This document shows, piece by piece, positions 33,182-44,162 of a DNA stretch of 64,000 bases. The notes beneath the pieces were generated by a model, which did not search any database, was not told where the DNA came from, and saw nothing but the letters and a program-made list of their open reading frames with translations. The stretch is from contig CAYSHC010000002.1 of the NCBI GenBank assembly GCA_964430855.1, forward strand, positions 39,895 to 103,894, given 5' to 3'. A program made the translations under genes and the position numbers. The first letter of the stretch is position 1. The number at the start of each line of letters is the position of its first letter. This DNA comes from JAEZDP01 sp964430855. GTDB lineage: Bacteria; Acidobacteriota; Vicinamibacteria; Vicinamibacterales; Vicinamibacteraceae.

Positions 33182-35047
33182 GTGACCCAGTCGTTTCTCG
33201 ACGCCCTGCGGGAGCGCGTGCTCATCGGCGACGGCGCCATGGGCACGCAGCTCTACGCCAGGGGCGTCTTCCTCAACCGGGCGTTCGAAGAGCTGACGCT
33301 GACCGAGCCGGAGCTCGTGCTCGGCGTGCACAACAGCTACGTGCGCGCCGGGGCGGACGTCATCGAGACCAATACGTTCGGCGCCAACAGGCTCAAGCTC
33401 GCGACCTTCGGCCTGGCCGACCGCGTCGCCGAGATCAACCTGGCCGCGGCGCGCCTCGCCAGGCACGCCGCGCGTGACGTCGCCTACGTCGCCGGCTCGA
33501 TCGGCCCGCTCGGCGTCCGCGTGGAGCCGTGGGGCAAGCTCGGCCTCGACGAGGCGGAGGAGATCTTCCGCGCGCAGGCCGAGGCGCTGGCCGAAGGCGG
33601 CGTCGACCTGTTCATGCTCGAGACGTTTCGCGACGTCTCGGAACTCGGCGCGGCCATCCGCGCCATCCGTGCCGTCAGCCGGCTGCCCGTCGTCGCCATG
33701 CTGACGACGGGGGAGGACGGCGCCAGCCTGGACGGCATGCCGGCCGAGCAGTTCACGGCGCGGCTCCTCGAGTTCGGCCCGGACGTCATTGGCGTCAACT
33801 GCAGCGTCGGGCCGGCCCCGATGCTCGACGCCGTCGAGCGCATCGCCGCCACGGCGCCCGACGTCCTGCTCGCCGCGCTGCCCAACGCGGGCAAGCCACG
33901 CGACGTCGACGGCCGCAACCTGTACCTCTGCTCGCCAGACTACATGGCGTCGTATGCGCGCCGCTTCGCGCAGGCAGGGGTCAGGCTGGTGGGCGGCTGC
34001 TGCGGGACCACGCCCGAGCACATCCGCCAGATCCGGCAGGCCGTGCGCGCGCTCGTGTCGACACCCACGCCCGCGGCCGGCAGGGGCACGGCCGCGCCGG
34101 CCGTCCCGCGCGCGACCAGGCCCCCGGTGCCCCGCAGCGAGAAGTCTCGACTGGCGCATGCGCTGGCGTACGGGCGCCCTGTCGTCGGCATCGAACTGGA
34201 GCCGCCGGCCGGCCACGCCATCGACGCGTTCGTCGAGCGCGCGCGCCACGCGCGCATCCGTGGCGCCGACTTCGTGCTCGTCTCCGCCGCGCCCGGCGGA
34301 CGCGCGCACACGAGCGCGCTCGCGGCCGCGGTGACGCTCGAGCAGAAGGCCGGCGTCGAGACCGTGCTCCAGTACTGCTGCCGCGACCACAGCCTGCACG
34401 CCATGCAGGCCGACCTGCTCGGCGCCCACGCGCTGGGGCTGCGCAACCTGCTGCTCGTCACCGGGCGGCCGCAGCGGCAGTCCGAGTATCCCGACGCCAC
34501 GGCCGTCTACGACGTCGACTCGATCGGCCTGACCAACGTCGTCGCCCGGTTCAACGTGGGCGAGGACGTGGGCGCGCAGTCGATCGGCGAGCCGACGGCG
34601 TTCCACGTCGGCGTGGCCGCCAACCCGACGGCCGTCATCCCCGAGCGCGAGCTGTCGCGCTATCGCTACAAGGTGGAAGCCGGCGCGGAGTTCGTGGTGA
34701 TGGGCCCCATCTACGACGTGGAGGCGCTGCGCGCCTTCCTGGCCGCCATCGGCGACGCGCACGTGCCGGTGCTTGCGGTCATCCGCGAGTTCGAGAGCGC
34801 GCGGCAGGCCGAGCGGCTGGCGCACGAGGAGCCGGGCATCGGCGTGCCGTCGGCGCTCGTCGAGCGCATGCTTGCGGCCGACGCGCGCGGCGAGGCCGCT
34901 GCCGAGGCCCACAGGATCGCCGACGAGCTGCTCGCCGCGGTGCGTCCGCTGGTCGAGGGCGTGGTGCTGGCGGGGCCGCGCAGCGCGCCCGACGCCGCGC
35001 TCGAGCTGCTCGGTTCGGCGTTTGCCGCCGGTCGGGCGCGCGCCTGA
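33182..35047 (+). CDS. Bifunctional homocysteine S-methyltransferase / methylenetetrahydrofolate reductase
   Basis: The 621-residue protein is a YitJ-like fusion. Residues 1-300 are the homocysteine-binding methyltransferase barrel, with zinc cysteines Cys207 (VNCSVGP) and Cys273/274 (GGCCGTTPEH). After a linker of about 40 residues (Ala/Pro-rich), residues 325-610 are the MTHFR barrel (VVGIELEPPAGH, LLLVTGRPQ, GAEFVVMGPIYD). The protein supplies methyl groups for methionine synthesis from folate in one polypeptide. The GTG start follows nuoI by 3 bases. Confidence 0.93.
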   Translation: MTQSFLDALRERVLIGDGAMGTQLYARGVFLNRAFEELTLTEPELVLGVHNSYVRAGADVIETNTFGANRLKLATFGLADRVAEINLAAARLARHAARDVAYVAGSIGPLGVRVEPWGKLGLDEAEEIFRAQAEALAEGGVDLFMLETFRDVSELGAAIRAIRAVSRLPVVAMLTTGEDGASLDGMPAEQFTARLLEFGPDVIGVNCSVGPAPMLDAVERIAATAPDVLLAALPNAGKPRDVDGRNLYLCSPDYMASYARRFAQAGVRLVGGCCGTTPEHIRQIRQAVRALVSTPTPAAGRGTAAPAVPRATRPPVPRSEKSRLAHALAYGRPVVGIELEPPAGHAIDAFVERARHARIRGADFVLVSAAPGGRAHTSALAAAVTLEQKAGVETVLQYCCRDHSLHAMQADLLGAHALGLRNLLLVTGRPQRQSEYPDATAVYDVDSIGLTNVVARFNVGEDVGAQSIGEPTAFHVGVAANPTAVIPERELSRYRYKVEAGAEFVVMGPIYDVEALRAFLAAIGDAHVPVLAVIREFESARQAERLAHEEPGIGVPSALVERMLAADARGEAAAEAHRIADELLAAVRPLVEGVVLAGPRSAPDAALELLGSAFAAGRARA

Positions 35048-35065
35048 GGCACATGGGCCACGTGC

Positions 35066-35071
35066 TACACT
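35066..35071 (+). promoter_or_regulatory. Candidate -10 TACACT for the methyltransferase gene
   Basis: GCTACACT lies 33 bases before the ATG at 35105, with GGTGGAG between them. No clear -35 was found. Confidence 0.35.
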
Positions 35072-35104
35072 GCCGCAGTCCCTTCAACGGTGGAGATCAG
35101 ACAC

Positions 35105-35809
35105 ATGTCGATTCTGGGGCGTGACCGGTCACGTTCGGAGGACGAAATGGTGGCCGGCGGCGACGCCGCGACCCGTGCGTTGTCGAGCACCGTGGTCGAG
35201 AACGCCTTCGTCGAACAGGTCTACGAGAAGCTGGCGAAGGTCTACGACCTGACGTTCGGGCCGACGTTGCACCCCGGCCGTGTCCAGGCATTGCAGCGCA
35301 TGAAGATGTCGCCCGGCGACAAGCTGCTCGAGGTGGGCGTGGGCACCGGCATCAACGCCGTCATGTATCCCCGCACGGTCGAGGTCACCGGGATCGACTT
35401 CTCGGCCTCGATGCTCGAGAAGGCGCGCGAGCGTGTGCAGCGCAAGGGACTCACGAACGTCCGCCTGCTCCAGATGGACGCGCAGGACCTGAAATTCGAC
35501 GACGACACCTTCGACATCGTCTACGCGCCGTATCTCATCAGCGTGGTGCCCGACCCGGTGAAGGTGGCCAGGGAGATGCGCCGGGTGTGCAGGCCCGGGG
35601 GGCGGATCATCTTCCTCAATCACTTCCTCAGCCGGAACCGGCTGCTGTCGAAGGCGGAGCGCGTCATCTCGCCGATGACCGTGCACATCGGCTTCAAGTC
35701 GGACCTCGACCTGCCGGCGTTCCTCGCGCAGGCCGAGCTGACCCCCATCTCCATCGAGAAGGTCAACATCCCGCGCATCTGGTCGCTCGTGACCTGCGTC
35801 AAGGACTAG
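35105..35809 (+). CDS. PmtA-like phospholipid N-methyltransferase
   Basis: The ATG at 35105 (a GTG lies 15 bases upstream) gives 234 residues. The SAM motif I is LLEVGVGTGINAVM, and motif II is GIDFSASMLEKA. The N-terminal phrase VYDLTFGPTLHPGRVQAL resembles bacterial PmtA enzymes that methylate phosphatidylethanolamine to phosphatidylcholine. A generic class I methyltransferase remains possible. Its TAG stop is immediately followed by a palindromic repeat. Confidence 0.75.
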   Translation: MSILGRDRSRSEDEMVAGGDAATRALSSTVVENAFVEQVYEKLAKVYDLTFGPTLHPGRVQALQRMKMSPGDKLLEVGVGTGINAVMYPRTVEVTGIDFSASMLEKARERVQRKGLTNVRLLQMDAQDLKFDDDTFDIVYAPYLISVVPDPVKVAREMRRVCRPGGRIIFLNHFLSRNRLLSKAERVISPMTVHIGFKSDLDLPAFLAQAELTPISIEKVNIPRIWSLVTCVKD

Positions 35810-35886
35810 GTAGGGACGTCTCTCCGAGACGTCCTCGCGACGCAGGCAGGGACGTCTCTCCGAGACGTCCTCGCGAAGACGTCCCC
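35810..35886. repeat. Palindromic repeat, tandem copies 2a and 2b
   Basis: GGACGTCTC-TCC-GAGACGTCC occurs at 35814-35834 and again at 35850-35870, a 36-base period, each followed by TCGCGA. A third half-copy (AGACGTCC) ends near 35886. GGTAGG opens the array directly after the TAG stop of the methyltransferase gene. The rest of the interval to the convergent gene at 35926 shows nothing else. Confidence 0.8.
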
Positions 35887-35925
35887 TCGCCGTTGACGGC
35901 GCGGCGTCCTTGCCGGCGACCCGGC

Positions 35926-37025
35926 CTAAATCATCGCGCCGAGCATACCGGCGGCGACGTCGGCGCCGTTCACCAGCGGGCGCCCGGGCGGTGCCGGCTG
36001 CGCCAGCAGCGCCTCGATGTCGGCGTCCCAGCGGGCTGACGTCAGCTGCTGCTGCGGCAGGTAGCGACACCGCAGGACCTGTGGCATCTCCGCGACCATG
36101 ACCGGATACTCGCGGAACCGCCCCCTGTCGGTGTAGAGCAACGCGGCGCCGTTGGCCACGCACTCCGACACGATCCCGTACCCCGGTTTCGATACCACGA
36201 CGTCACTGGCGGCGACGAGGTCCTCGTAGCGCAGGCCGCGAGCGTGCAGCTCGTCCCGCGGAATCGACAGCGCGTCGGCCGGCAGCCGTTCGGGCTGGTG
36301 GCTCGCCCCGCCCGCGACGACGAGCCGGTACGGCGCGTCCGCGTGGTGCGACAGGTCCCAGCCAGCCACGCCGTACCCCCCGAACGACAACAGCACCAGC
36401 GGACGCTGGTCGTCGGCGCCGATCAGCCGCCGTGTGTCGCGGGGATCGCGCGTCGCCCGCCTGGCGACCCATGGCATGTCGATCACCGTGCCGAACGTCT
36501 CGAACCCGCCGTGCATCGGCAGCCGCCATCCGGCGGTTGCCAGCGCGTAGCGCACGCCCAGCTGCCCGGGCAGGCCGGCATAGGCGGGGAAGTCGGCGAC
36601 GAAGTCGTCGTAGATCCAGTCCCAGGTGAAGTTGGTGAGGGCGACTGCCGGAACACCCGCCAGGCTGGCGGCCGAGAAGGGCATCGGCGGTGCGTCACAC
36701 ACGACCACGCGCGTGCCGGCGTCCTCGAACGTCCGCGCCAGCGCCGACGCGGCCTCGTCGGCCGTCGCCTCGAACGCGGCGGCGGCGGCGAGCGTCGCGG
36801 GGATGTCGAGGTCCAGGCTGTCGTGCTGGACGGCGCCGGTGTCGCAGGCCACCTCGTGGATGGCCGCCGGGACCAGGATGGTGCGCTCGAGGAGCCAGCG
36901 CGAGGCGACGGTGTAGACGTCGATCGACACGTCCGGGCGCAGGCGCCCGAGCGCGTTGATCACCTCGACCTGACGGCTGGCGTGGCCGAAGCCGTGGCCG
37001 GAGATGCAGAAGGCGACCGCGGGCC

Positions 37026-37029
<4 letters not shown>
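35926..37029 (-). CDS. MurG/GT-B-like glycosyltransferase-family protein
   Basis: The 367-residue protein starts with GTG inside the lon stop codon. The N-terminal Rossmann half begins ISGHGFGHASRQVEVINAL, typical of the GT-B-like domain of bacterial glycosyltransferases and of plant arabinokinase N-termini. The C-terminal half has LLSFGGYGVAGWDL, VVSKPGYGIVSECVANG and LLYTDRGRFREYPV, which match the donor-sugar domain. No sugar specificity can be assigned. It is co-translated with lon. Confidence 0.75.
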
Positions 37030-39758
<2,729 letters not shown>

Positions 39759-39863
39759 TATGCTGTCACTCCGGTCATCGCTGCGCGCGCGAGGCACGCA
39801 TGCTTGCAGTCTATCCCACCCGGGTCGGGCCGCTCCTGCTGTTGCCGGCGCCGCCGTGGGCGC

Positions 39864-39869
39864 TATGAT
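39864..39869 (+). promoter_or_regulatory. Candidate -10 TATGAT near the DinB start
   Basis: CGCTATGATG places TATGAT 14 bases before the ATG at 39884 and 5 bases before the ATG at 39875. No ribosome site is visible. The interval is shared with the divergent lon gene. Confidence 0.4.
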
Positions 39870-39874
39870 GCAGC

Positions 39875-40402
39875 ATGCTTGCCATGCGCCCGACCGACGC
39901 CGAGTACGCGCCGTTCTACGCGAGCTACGTGGCCCAGGTGCCCGATGGGCGCCTGATGGAGGAGCTGCGGGCGCAGCCCGAGACGCTGCGCACGCTCGTC
40001 GCCGACATCGACGACGCCAGGGCGTCGCTGCCGTCGGCGCCGGGGAAGTGGAGCCTCAAGGAAACGCTCAATCACATGAGCGACGCCGAACGGGTGTTCG
40101 CGCTCCGGCTCCTCTGGTTCGCGCGGGCGCCCGGTGCGTCGCTCCCGTCTTTCGATCAGGACGCCTGGGCGCCGCTCGCGGACGCCGGGCGCCGCTCGGT
40201 CCGCGATCTGGTGGACGAGTTCGCGGCCGTCCGGGCCGCGACGCTCGCGCTGGTCGAGAGCCTGCCCGAGGAAGCGGCCTCACGACAGGGCGTGGCCAGC
40301 GGCCATCCGGTGACCGTGCGCGCCCTGGCGTGGATCATCGCCGGACACGCCGGCCATCATCTCGCGCGGCTGCGCGAGGGCGGCCTGGGCGGCCAGGCGT
40401 AG
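39875..40402 (+). CDS. DinB-family (DUF664-like) metal-binding protein
   Basis: The 175-residue protein shows the DinB four-helix layout with metal ligands His in LNHMSDAERV and His residues in AGHAGHHLARL. It opens RPTDAEYAPFYASYVAQVPD, as in many DinB-like small enzymes. Members include thiol-dependent transferases and others of unknown role. Two ATG codons (39875 and 39884) are possible starts; the second fits the promoter spacing better. It is divergent from lon. Confidence 0.85.
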   Translation: MLAMRPTDAEYAPFYASYVAQVPDGRLMEELRAQPETLRTLVADIDDARASLPSAPGKWSLKETLNHMSDAERVFALRLLWFARAPGASLPSFDQDAWAPLADAGRRSVRDLVDEFAAVRAATLALVESLPEEAASRQGVASGHPVTVRALAWIIAGHAGHHLARLREGGLGGQA

Positions 40403-40438
40403 CGTCCGGCGGGCGATCGTCCGGGCCCTCCACCCGCG

Positions 40439-41128
40439 TCAGTACACGCCCGGCACCAGCCTGGCCCGCACGCGCCGCTGGTACGCGACGTAGCCGTCGC
40501 CGTATGCCCGGACGAGCTCGCGCTCCTCGAACCGCACCGCGACCACCAGGTAGAGGATGCTCGTGCCCGCGAAGACCGCGCGCGTGGCCGTCATCACGGG
40601 CGTGGCAAGCACCAGCAGGATCCAGCCGAAGTAGATGGGGTGTCGCACCAGCCCGTACAGGCCGCCCGTCTCGAGGGGCCGGCGGGTGTGCTCGGCGACG
40701 GGCCGCAGGCCCGCCAGCTCGAGGACGTCGAGGCGCCGGGCGGCGACCAGGGTAATCACGGCGCCAGCGAGCTGGACGGTGACCGCGAGCGGCCGCGCGT
40801 TGTCCGGCCACGCCCAGAGCACGCCCGGGAGCGGCTGCCACGCCGCGCAGCATATGAGGAACAGCAGGCTGGCGATCCAGACGTACAGCGGACGTTCGGC
40901 GCGGGCGCCCACCCGCTCGACGACGCGACGCTTGACGGCGTGACGCGTCAGCACGCTGTGATGGAGGGCGAAGAGAGAGAAGAGGGCGACGTCGGCGAGC
41001 AGCGGCGCGAGCCAGGGCGAGCCGGGGGACGCCACCACGGCGAAGCGGAACACGTATGCCCACGCGCCGCAGGCCAGCGCGACGACGAACAACACCGCGC
41101 CGGTCACGCTGAACGCCCTGATCGCCAC
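40439..41128 (-). CDS. Isoprenylcysteine-methyltransferase-like (NnrU/ICMT family) membrane protein
   Basis: The 229-residue protein has six membrane helices and the ICMT/PEMT-like C-terminal signature GLVRHPIYFGW with RFEERELVRAYGDGYVAYQRRV. Such proteins transfer methyl groups from SAM to small thiols or membrane substrates; the closest named relatives are methanethiol methyltransferases and NnrU. The gene starts with GTG, and the start is only 62 bases from the divergent ketosynthase gene. The substrate is unknown. Confidence 0.78.
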   Translation of the reverse strand: MAIRAFSVTGAVLFVVALACGAWAYVFRFAVVASPGSPWLAPLLADVALFSLFALHHSVLTRHAVKRRVVERVGARAERPLYVWIASLLFLICCAAWQPLPGVLWAWPDNARPLAVTVQLAGAVITLVAARRLDVLELAGLRPVAEHTRRPLETGGLYGLVRHPIYFGWILLVLATPVMTATRAVFAGTSILYLVVAVRFEERELVRAYGDGYVAYQRRVRARLVPGVY

Positions 41129-41177
41129 GCCTCCCGGGGTCGCGCCCGCCCTCCCGCGGGCGCCGCAGGCCGCATAG

Positions 41178-41183
41178 TATAGT
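41178..41183 (+). promoter_or_regulatory. -10 TATAGT seven bases before the ketosynthase start
   Basis: GCATAGTATAGT ends seven bases before the ATG at 41191 and no Shine-Dalgarno is present, which predicts a leaderless transcript. The interval is shared with the divergent methyltransferase-like gene. Confidence 0.5.
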
Positions 41184-41190
41184 GCCGCCT

Positions 41191-42471
41191 ATGCCATCGC
41201 GCCCGCGCGTGGTCATCTCGGGCATTGGCGTCGTCTCCCCGTTCGGCGCCGGCCGGGAGCGGTTCTGGACGGCGATCCGCGAAGGCCGCAGCGGCACGCG
41301 CCGCATCGACGAGTTCGACGCGAGCGCCTTCTCGTGCCAGGTGGCGGCGCCTCTTCCGCCGCTCAGCATCGACGATGCCCTCACCGACGGCCTCGGCGCG
41401 GCCGCCGATGCCACGCTGCGTGACAGGGCCGATGCGCGCCGCTATTCGCGGGCGTCGCTGGCCGCCGTGATCGCGGCCCTCGAGGCGTGGGGCGACGCCG
41501 GGCTGCGGATCGGCGAGCCGGACGCGGGCGTCATCATCGGGACCGGCGGCGGCGGCATCGAGCTCGGCGAGCGCCAGTACCGCGAGTTCTTCACCGACGG
41601 GCAGAAGCGCGTCACGCCATACGCGATCCCGGTGTCCATCTGCGGAATGCTCTCGAGCGAGATCTCGATGGCGCTCCGGCTGCACGGCATCAGCCACGTC
41701 CTGTCCACGGGCTGTACGAGCTCGACCGACGCCACGGGCTACGCGCTGTCCCTGCTGCGCAGCGGCGAGGCCGCGGCCCTGCTCTGCGGCGGCGTGGACG
41801 CGTGCGTCACGCCCGGCATGATCTACGGCTTCTCGCGGATGCGCGTGGTCTCGACGCGCTACAACGACCGCCCGGCGGAGGCGTCGCGTCCGTTCGACGA
41901 GGGCCGCGACGGATTCGTGCTCGGCGAGGGCGCCTGGATGTACGTGCTCGAGCTCGAGGAGCGGGCGCGCGCCCGCGGCGCCCACGTCTATGCCGTCGTG
42001 GAGGGCTACGGGTCGACGTGCGATGCCTACCACCGCGTGCAGATGGACCCGGAAGGCACGCAGATCGTGGCGGCGATGCAGCTGGCGCTCTCGCGCGCCG
42101 AGAGGGCGCCGGAGTCGATCGACTACGTCAACTTCCACGGGACGTCCACGCAGCTGAACGACGCCATCGAGGTCCGCTGCGTGCGGCGCGTGTTCGGCGC
42201 CCACGCCGAGACGCTGTGCGGCTCGTCCACCAAGTCGATGGTGGGCCATCCGCAGGGAGCGAGCGGCGCCTGCGGGATCGTCGCGACCGCGCTGGCGCTC
42301 GATCGCGGCTTCCTGCCGCCCACCATCAACGTCGATCGTCTCGACGCCGCCTGCGACGTGGACGTGCTGCCCAACGAGGGGCGCGCCGTGCAGGCCGGCG
42401 CCGCGCTCTGCAACTGCCTCGGCTTCGGGTCCAAGAACAGCGCGGTCGTCCTCGCGCACGGGGACGCGTAA
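41191..42471 (+). CDS. Beta-ketoacyl synthase (FabF-like, KAS II type)
   Basis: The ATG at 41191 gives 426 residues. The thiolase-fold catalytic triad is complete: Cys175 (STGCTSSTDA), His316 (NFHGTSTQ) and His353 (MVGHPQGASG), and GxGG-type loops such as GTGGGGIELGERQ are present. It has no fused acyltransferase or carrier domain. It is not beside fab genes but heads an operon with an FAD oxidoreductase, an ICMT-like methyltransferase and a PIG-V-like transferase, so it may make a special lipid or polyketide rather than bulk fatty acids. Confidence 0.93.
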   Translation: MPSRPRVVISGIGVVSPFGAGRERFWTAIREGRSGTRRIDEFDASAFSCQVAAPLPPLSIDDALTDGLGAAADATLRDRADARRYSRASLAAVIAALEAWGDAGLRIGEPDAGVIIGTGGGGIELGERQYREFFTDGQKRVTPYAIPVSICGMLSSEISMALRLHGISHVLSTGCTSSTDATGYALSLLRSGEAAALLCGGVDACVTPGMIYGFSRMRVVSTRYNDRPAEASRPFDEGRDGFVLGEGAWMYVLELEERARARGAHVYAVVEGYGSTCDAYHRVQMDPEGTQIVAAMQLALSRAERAPESIDYVNFHGTSTQLNDAIEVRCVRRVFGAHAETLCGSSTKSMVGHPQGASGACGIVATALALDRGFLPPTINVDRLDAACDVDVLPNEGRAVQAGAALCNCLGFGSKNSAVVLAHGDA

Positions 42472-42474
42472 GCC

Positions 42475-43626
42475 ATGCACGACGTGATCATCGCGGGCGC
42501 CGGGCCGGCCGGCAGCATCGCCGCGCTGCGGCTCGCCCGCGGCGGTGCGCGCGTGCTCCTCGTGGATCGCGCCAGGTTCCCGCGCCCGAAGCTGTGCGGC
42601 GACACGCTCAACCCGGGCGCCATGGCGCTGCTGCGCGCGCACGGCCTCGCCGAGGCCGTCCTCGCCCGCGGCCTCTCGCTCGACGGCATGGTGGTGACCA
42701 GCGCCGAAGGCGTCACGATTCGCGGCCTCTACGGGGCCGGCATGACGGGGTGCGCGCTGCCTCGCGCGTCGTTCGACGACCTGCTCCTGCGGGCGGCGCT
42801 CGATGCCGGAGCCGACCTGCTGGACAACACGCGCGTCGTGGGGCCGCTTCTCGACGCCGGCCCGCCGCCGCGTGTCACGGGGCTGCGGGTGCGGGGGCCG
42901 TCAGGGCAGGAGCGCCGCCTGCCCGCGCGGCTCACGATCGCGGCCGACGGACGACGCTCCGCGGTGGCGCTCGCGCTCGGCCTCGCGTCGCACCCGCGCT
43001 GGCCCCGGCGCTGGGCGGTCGGCGCGTACCTCGAGGGCGTGGCAGGGCTCGACAGCGTGGGCGAGATGCACGTGCGCCCGGGCGGCTACGTCGGCGTGGC
43101 GCCGTCGCCGGGCGGGCTCGCCAACGTCTGCCTCGTCACCGCGTCGCGCGCGGGACTCGCCAGTCCCGCGCAGCTGCTCGAGACGACGCTGCGGCGCGAC
43201 CCGCTGCTCAGGGACCGGTGCGCTTCGGCGCGCCGCGCGGGCGACGTCGTGTCGCTCGGGCCGCTGGCCGTGGACGTCGACGCGATGGGCCTCGACGGCC
43301 TGCTCCTGGCCGGCGACGCGGCGGGCTTTGTGGACCCCATGACAGGCGACGGAACACACATCGCGCTCCGGGGCGGGGTGCTCGCGGCGGACGTGGCGCT
43401 CGACGCGCTGGCCGGCGCCGTCGCCGATCCCGCGCGCGAGCTTGCGCGCCGCCGCCGGCGCGCCCTTTCGTCCAAGTTCCGGTTCAACCGCCTGCTGCGG
43501 ATGCTCGTCGGCAGCCCGATGGGGGTCAGGGCCGGCGCCGCTGCGGCCGCGCTCGTCCCGTTCGTGTTCCGCCGGGTCATCGCCATGGCCGGCGACGTCG
43601 GCTGCGCGCGCGAGGTGGCGGCGTGA
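42475..43626 (+). CDS. FAD-dependent oxidoreductase (geranylgeranyl-reductase family)
   Basis: The 383-residue protein starts VIIAGAGPAGSIAALRLAR with the Rossmann GxGxxG, then KLCGDTLNPGAMAL, and the second FAD signature LLAGDAAGFVDPMTGDG with HIALRGG. This is the layout of geranylgeranyl-reductase or FixC-like flavoproteins, which reduce prenyl chains or carry out hydroxylations. It is 3 bases after the ketosynthase gene and is overlapped at its stop by the next gene (GTGA). The substrate is unknown. Confidence 0.9.
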   Translation: MHDVIIAGAGPAGSIAALRLARGGARVLLVDRARFPRPKLCGDTLNPGAMALLRAHGLAEAVLARGLSLDGMVVTSAEGVTIRGLYGAGMTGCALPRASFDDLLLRAALDAGADLLDNTRVVGPLLDAGPPPRVTGLRVRGPSGQERRLPARLTIAADGRRSAVALALGLASHPRWPRRWAVGAYLEGVAGLDSVGEMHVRPGGYVGVAPSPGGLANVCLVTASRAGLASPAQLLETTLRRDPLLRDRCASARRAGDVVSLGPLAVDVDAMGLDGLLLAGDAAGFVDPMTGDGTHIALRGGVLAADVALDALAGAVADPARELARRRRRALSSKFRFNRLLRMLVGSPMGVRAGAAAAALVPFVFRRVIAMAGDVGCAREVAA

Positions 43627-44162
43627 GCGAGGGCGTGGCCGCGGCCTGGGCCGGCAGCCCCGCCGTCGCCGCCGTCGTCGTCGGCGTTTCGATGCTCGCC
43701 GAGGCGATCGTCTCCCGGCGCAACGAGCATGCGCTCCGCAGCCGCGGGGCCATCGAGCCCGCCGACGACGTGTACGCGTGGATGCTGGTGGTCTATCCGC
43801 TCGGCTTCGCCGCGTGCCTCGCGGAGCAGTGGTGGCGCGGGACCCCGTGGAATGCCGTCGCCGCCGCCGGCCTGCTGCTGTTCGTGCTGGGCAAGGCCGT
43901 CAAGTACGTCGCCATCGCGACGCTGGGCGAACGGTGGACGTTCCGCGTGCTGCCGCTGCCGGGACGCCCGCTCGTCAGGCACGGCATCTACCGCTGGATG
44001 CGCCATCCGAACTACGTCGGCGTCGTCGCCGAGATGGTCGGCATCGGCGCGTGGATGCGCGCGCCCATCGCGGGTACGCTGTTCCTGCTCGCGTTCGGCG
44101 AACTGCTGCGCCGCCGCCTCCGCGTCGAGGCACGCGCGCTCGCCGCCGCCTCACCACGATGA
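43623..44162 (+). CDS. ICMT-like integral membrane methyltransferase
   Basis: The GTG at 43623 gives 179 residues with four to five membrane helices. The family signature is RHGIYRWMRHPNYVGVV, preceded by LGERWTFRVLPLPG, as in isoprenylcysteine carboxyl methyltransferases and the small methyltransferases next to bacterial type III polyketide synthases. It overlaps both neighbours by four bases. The methyl acceptor is probably the ketosynthase product; this is inference. Confidence 0.82.
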   Translation: MSEGVAAAWAGSPAVAAVVVGVSMLAEAIVSRRNEHALRSRGAIEPADDVYAWMLVVYPLGFAACLAEQWWRGTPWNAVAAAGLLLFVLGKAVKYVAIATLGERWTFRVLPLPGRPLVRHGIYRWMRHPNYVGVVAEMVGIGAWMRAPIAGTLFLLAFGELLRRRLRVEARALAAASPR

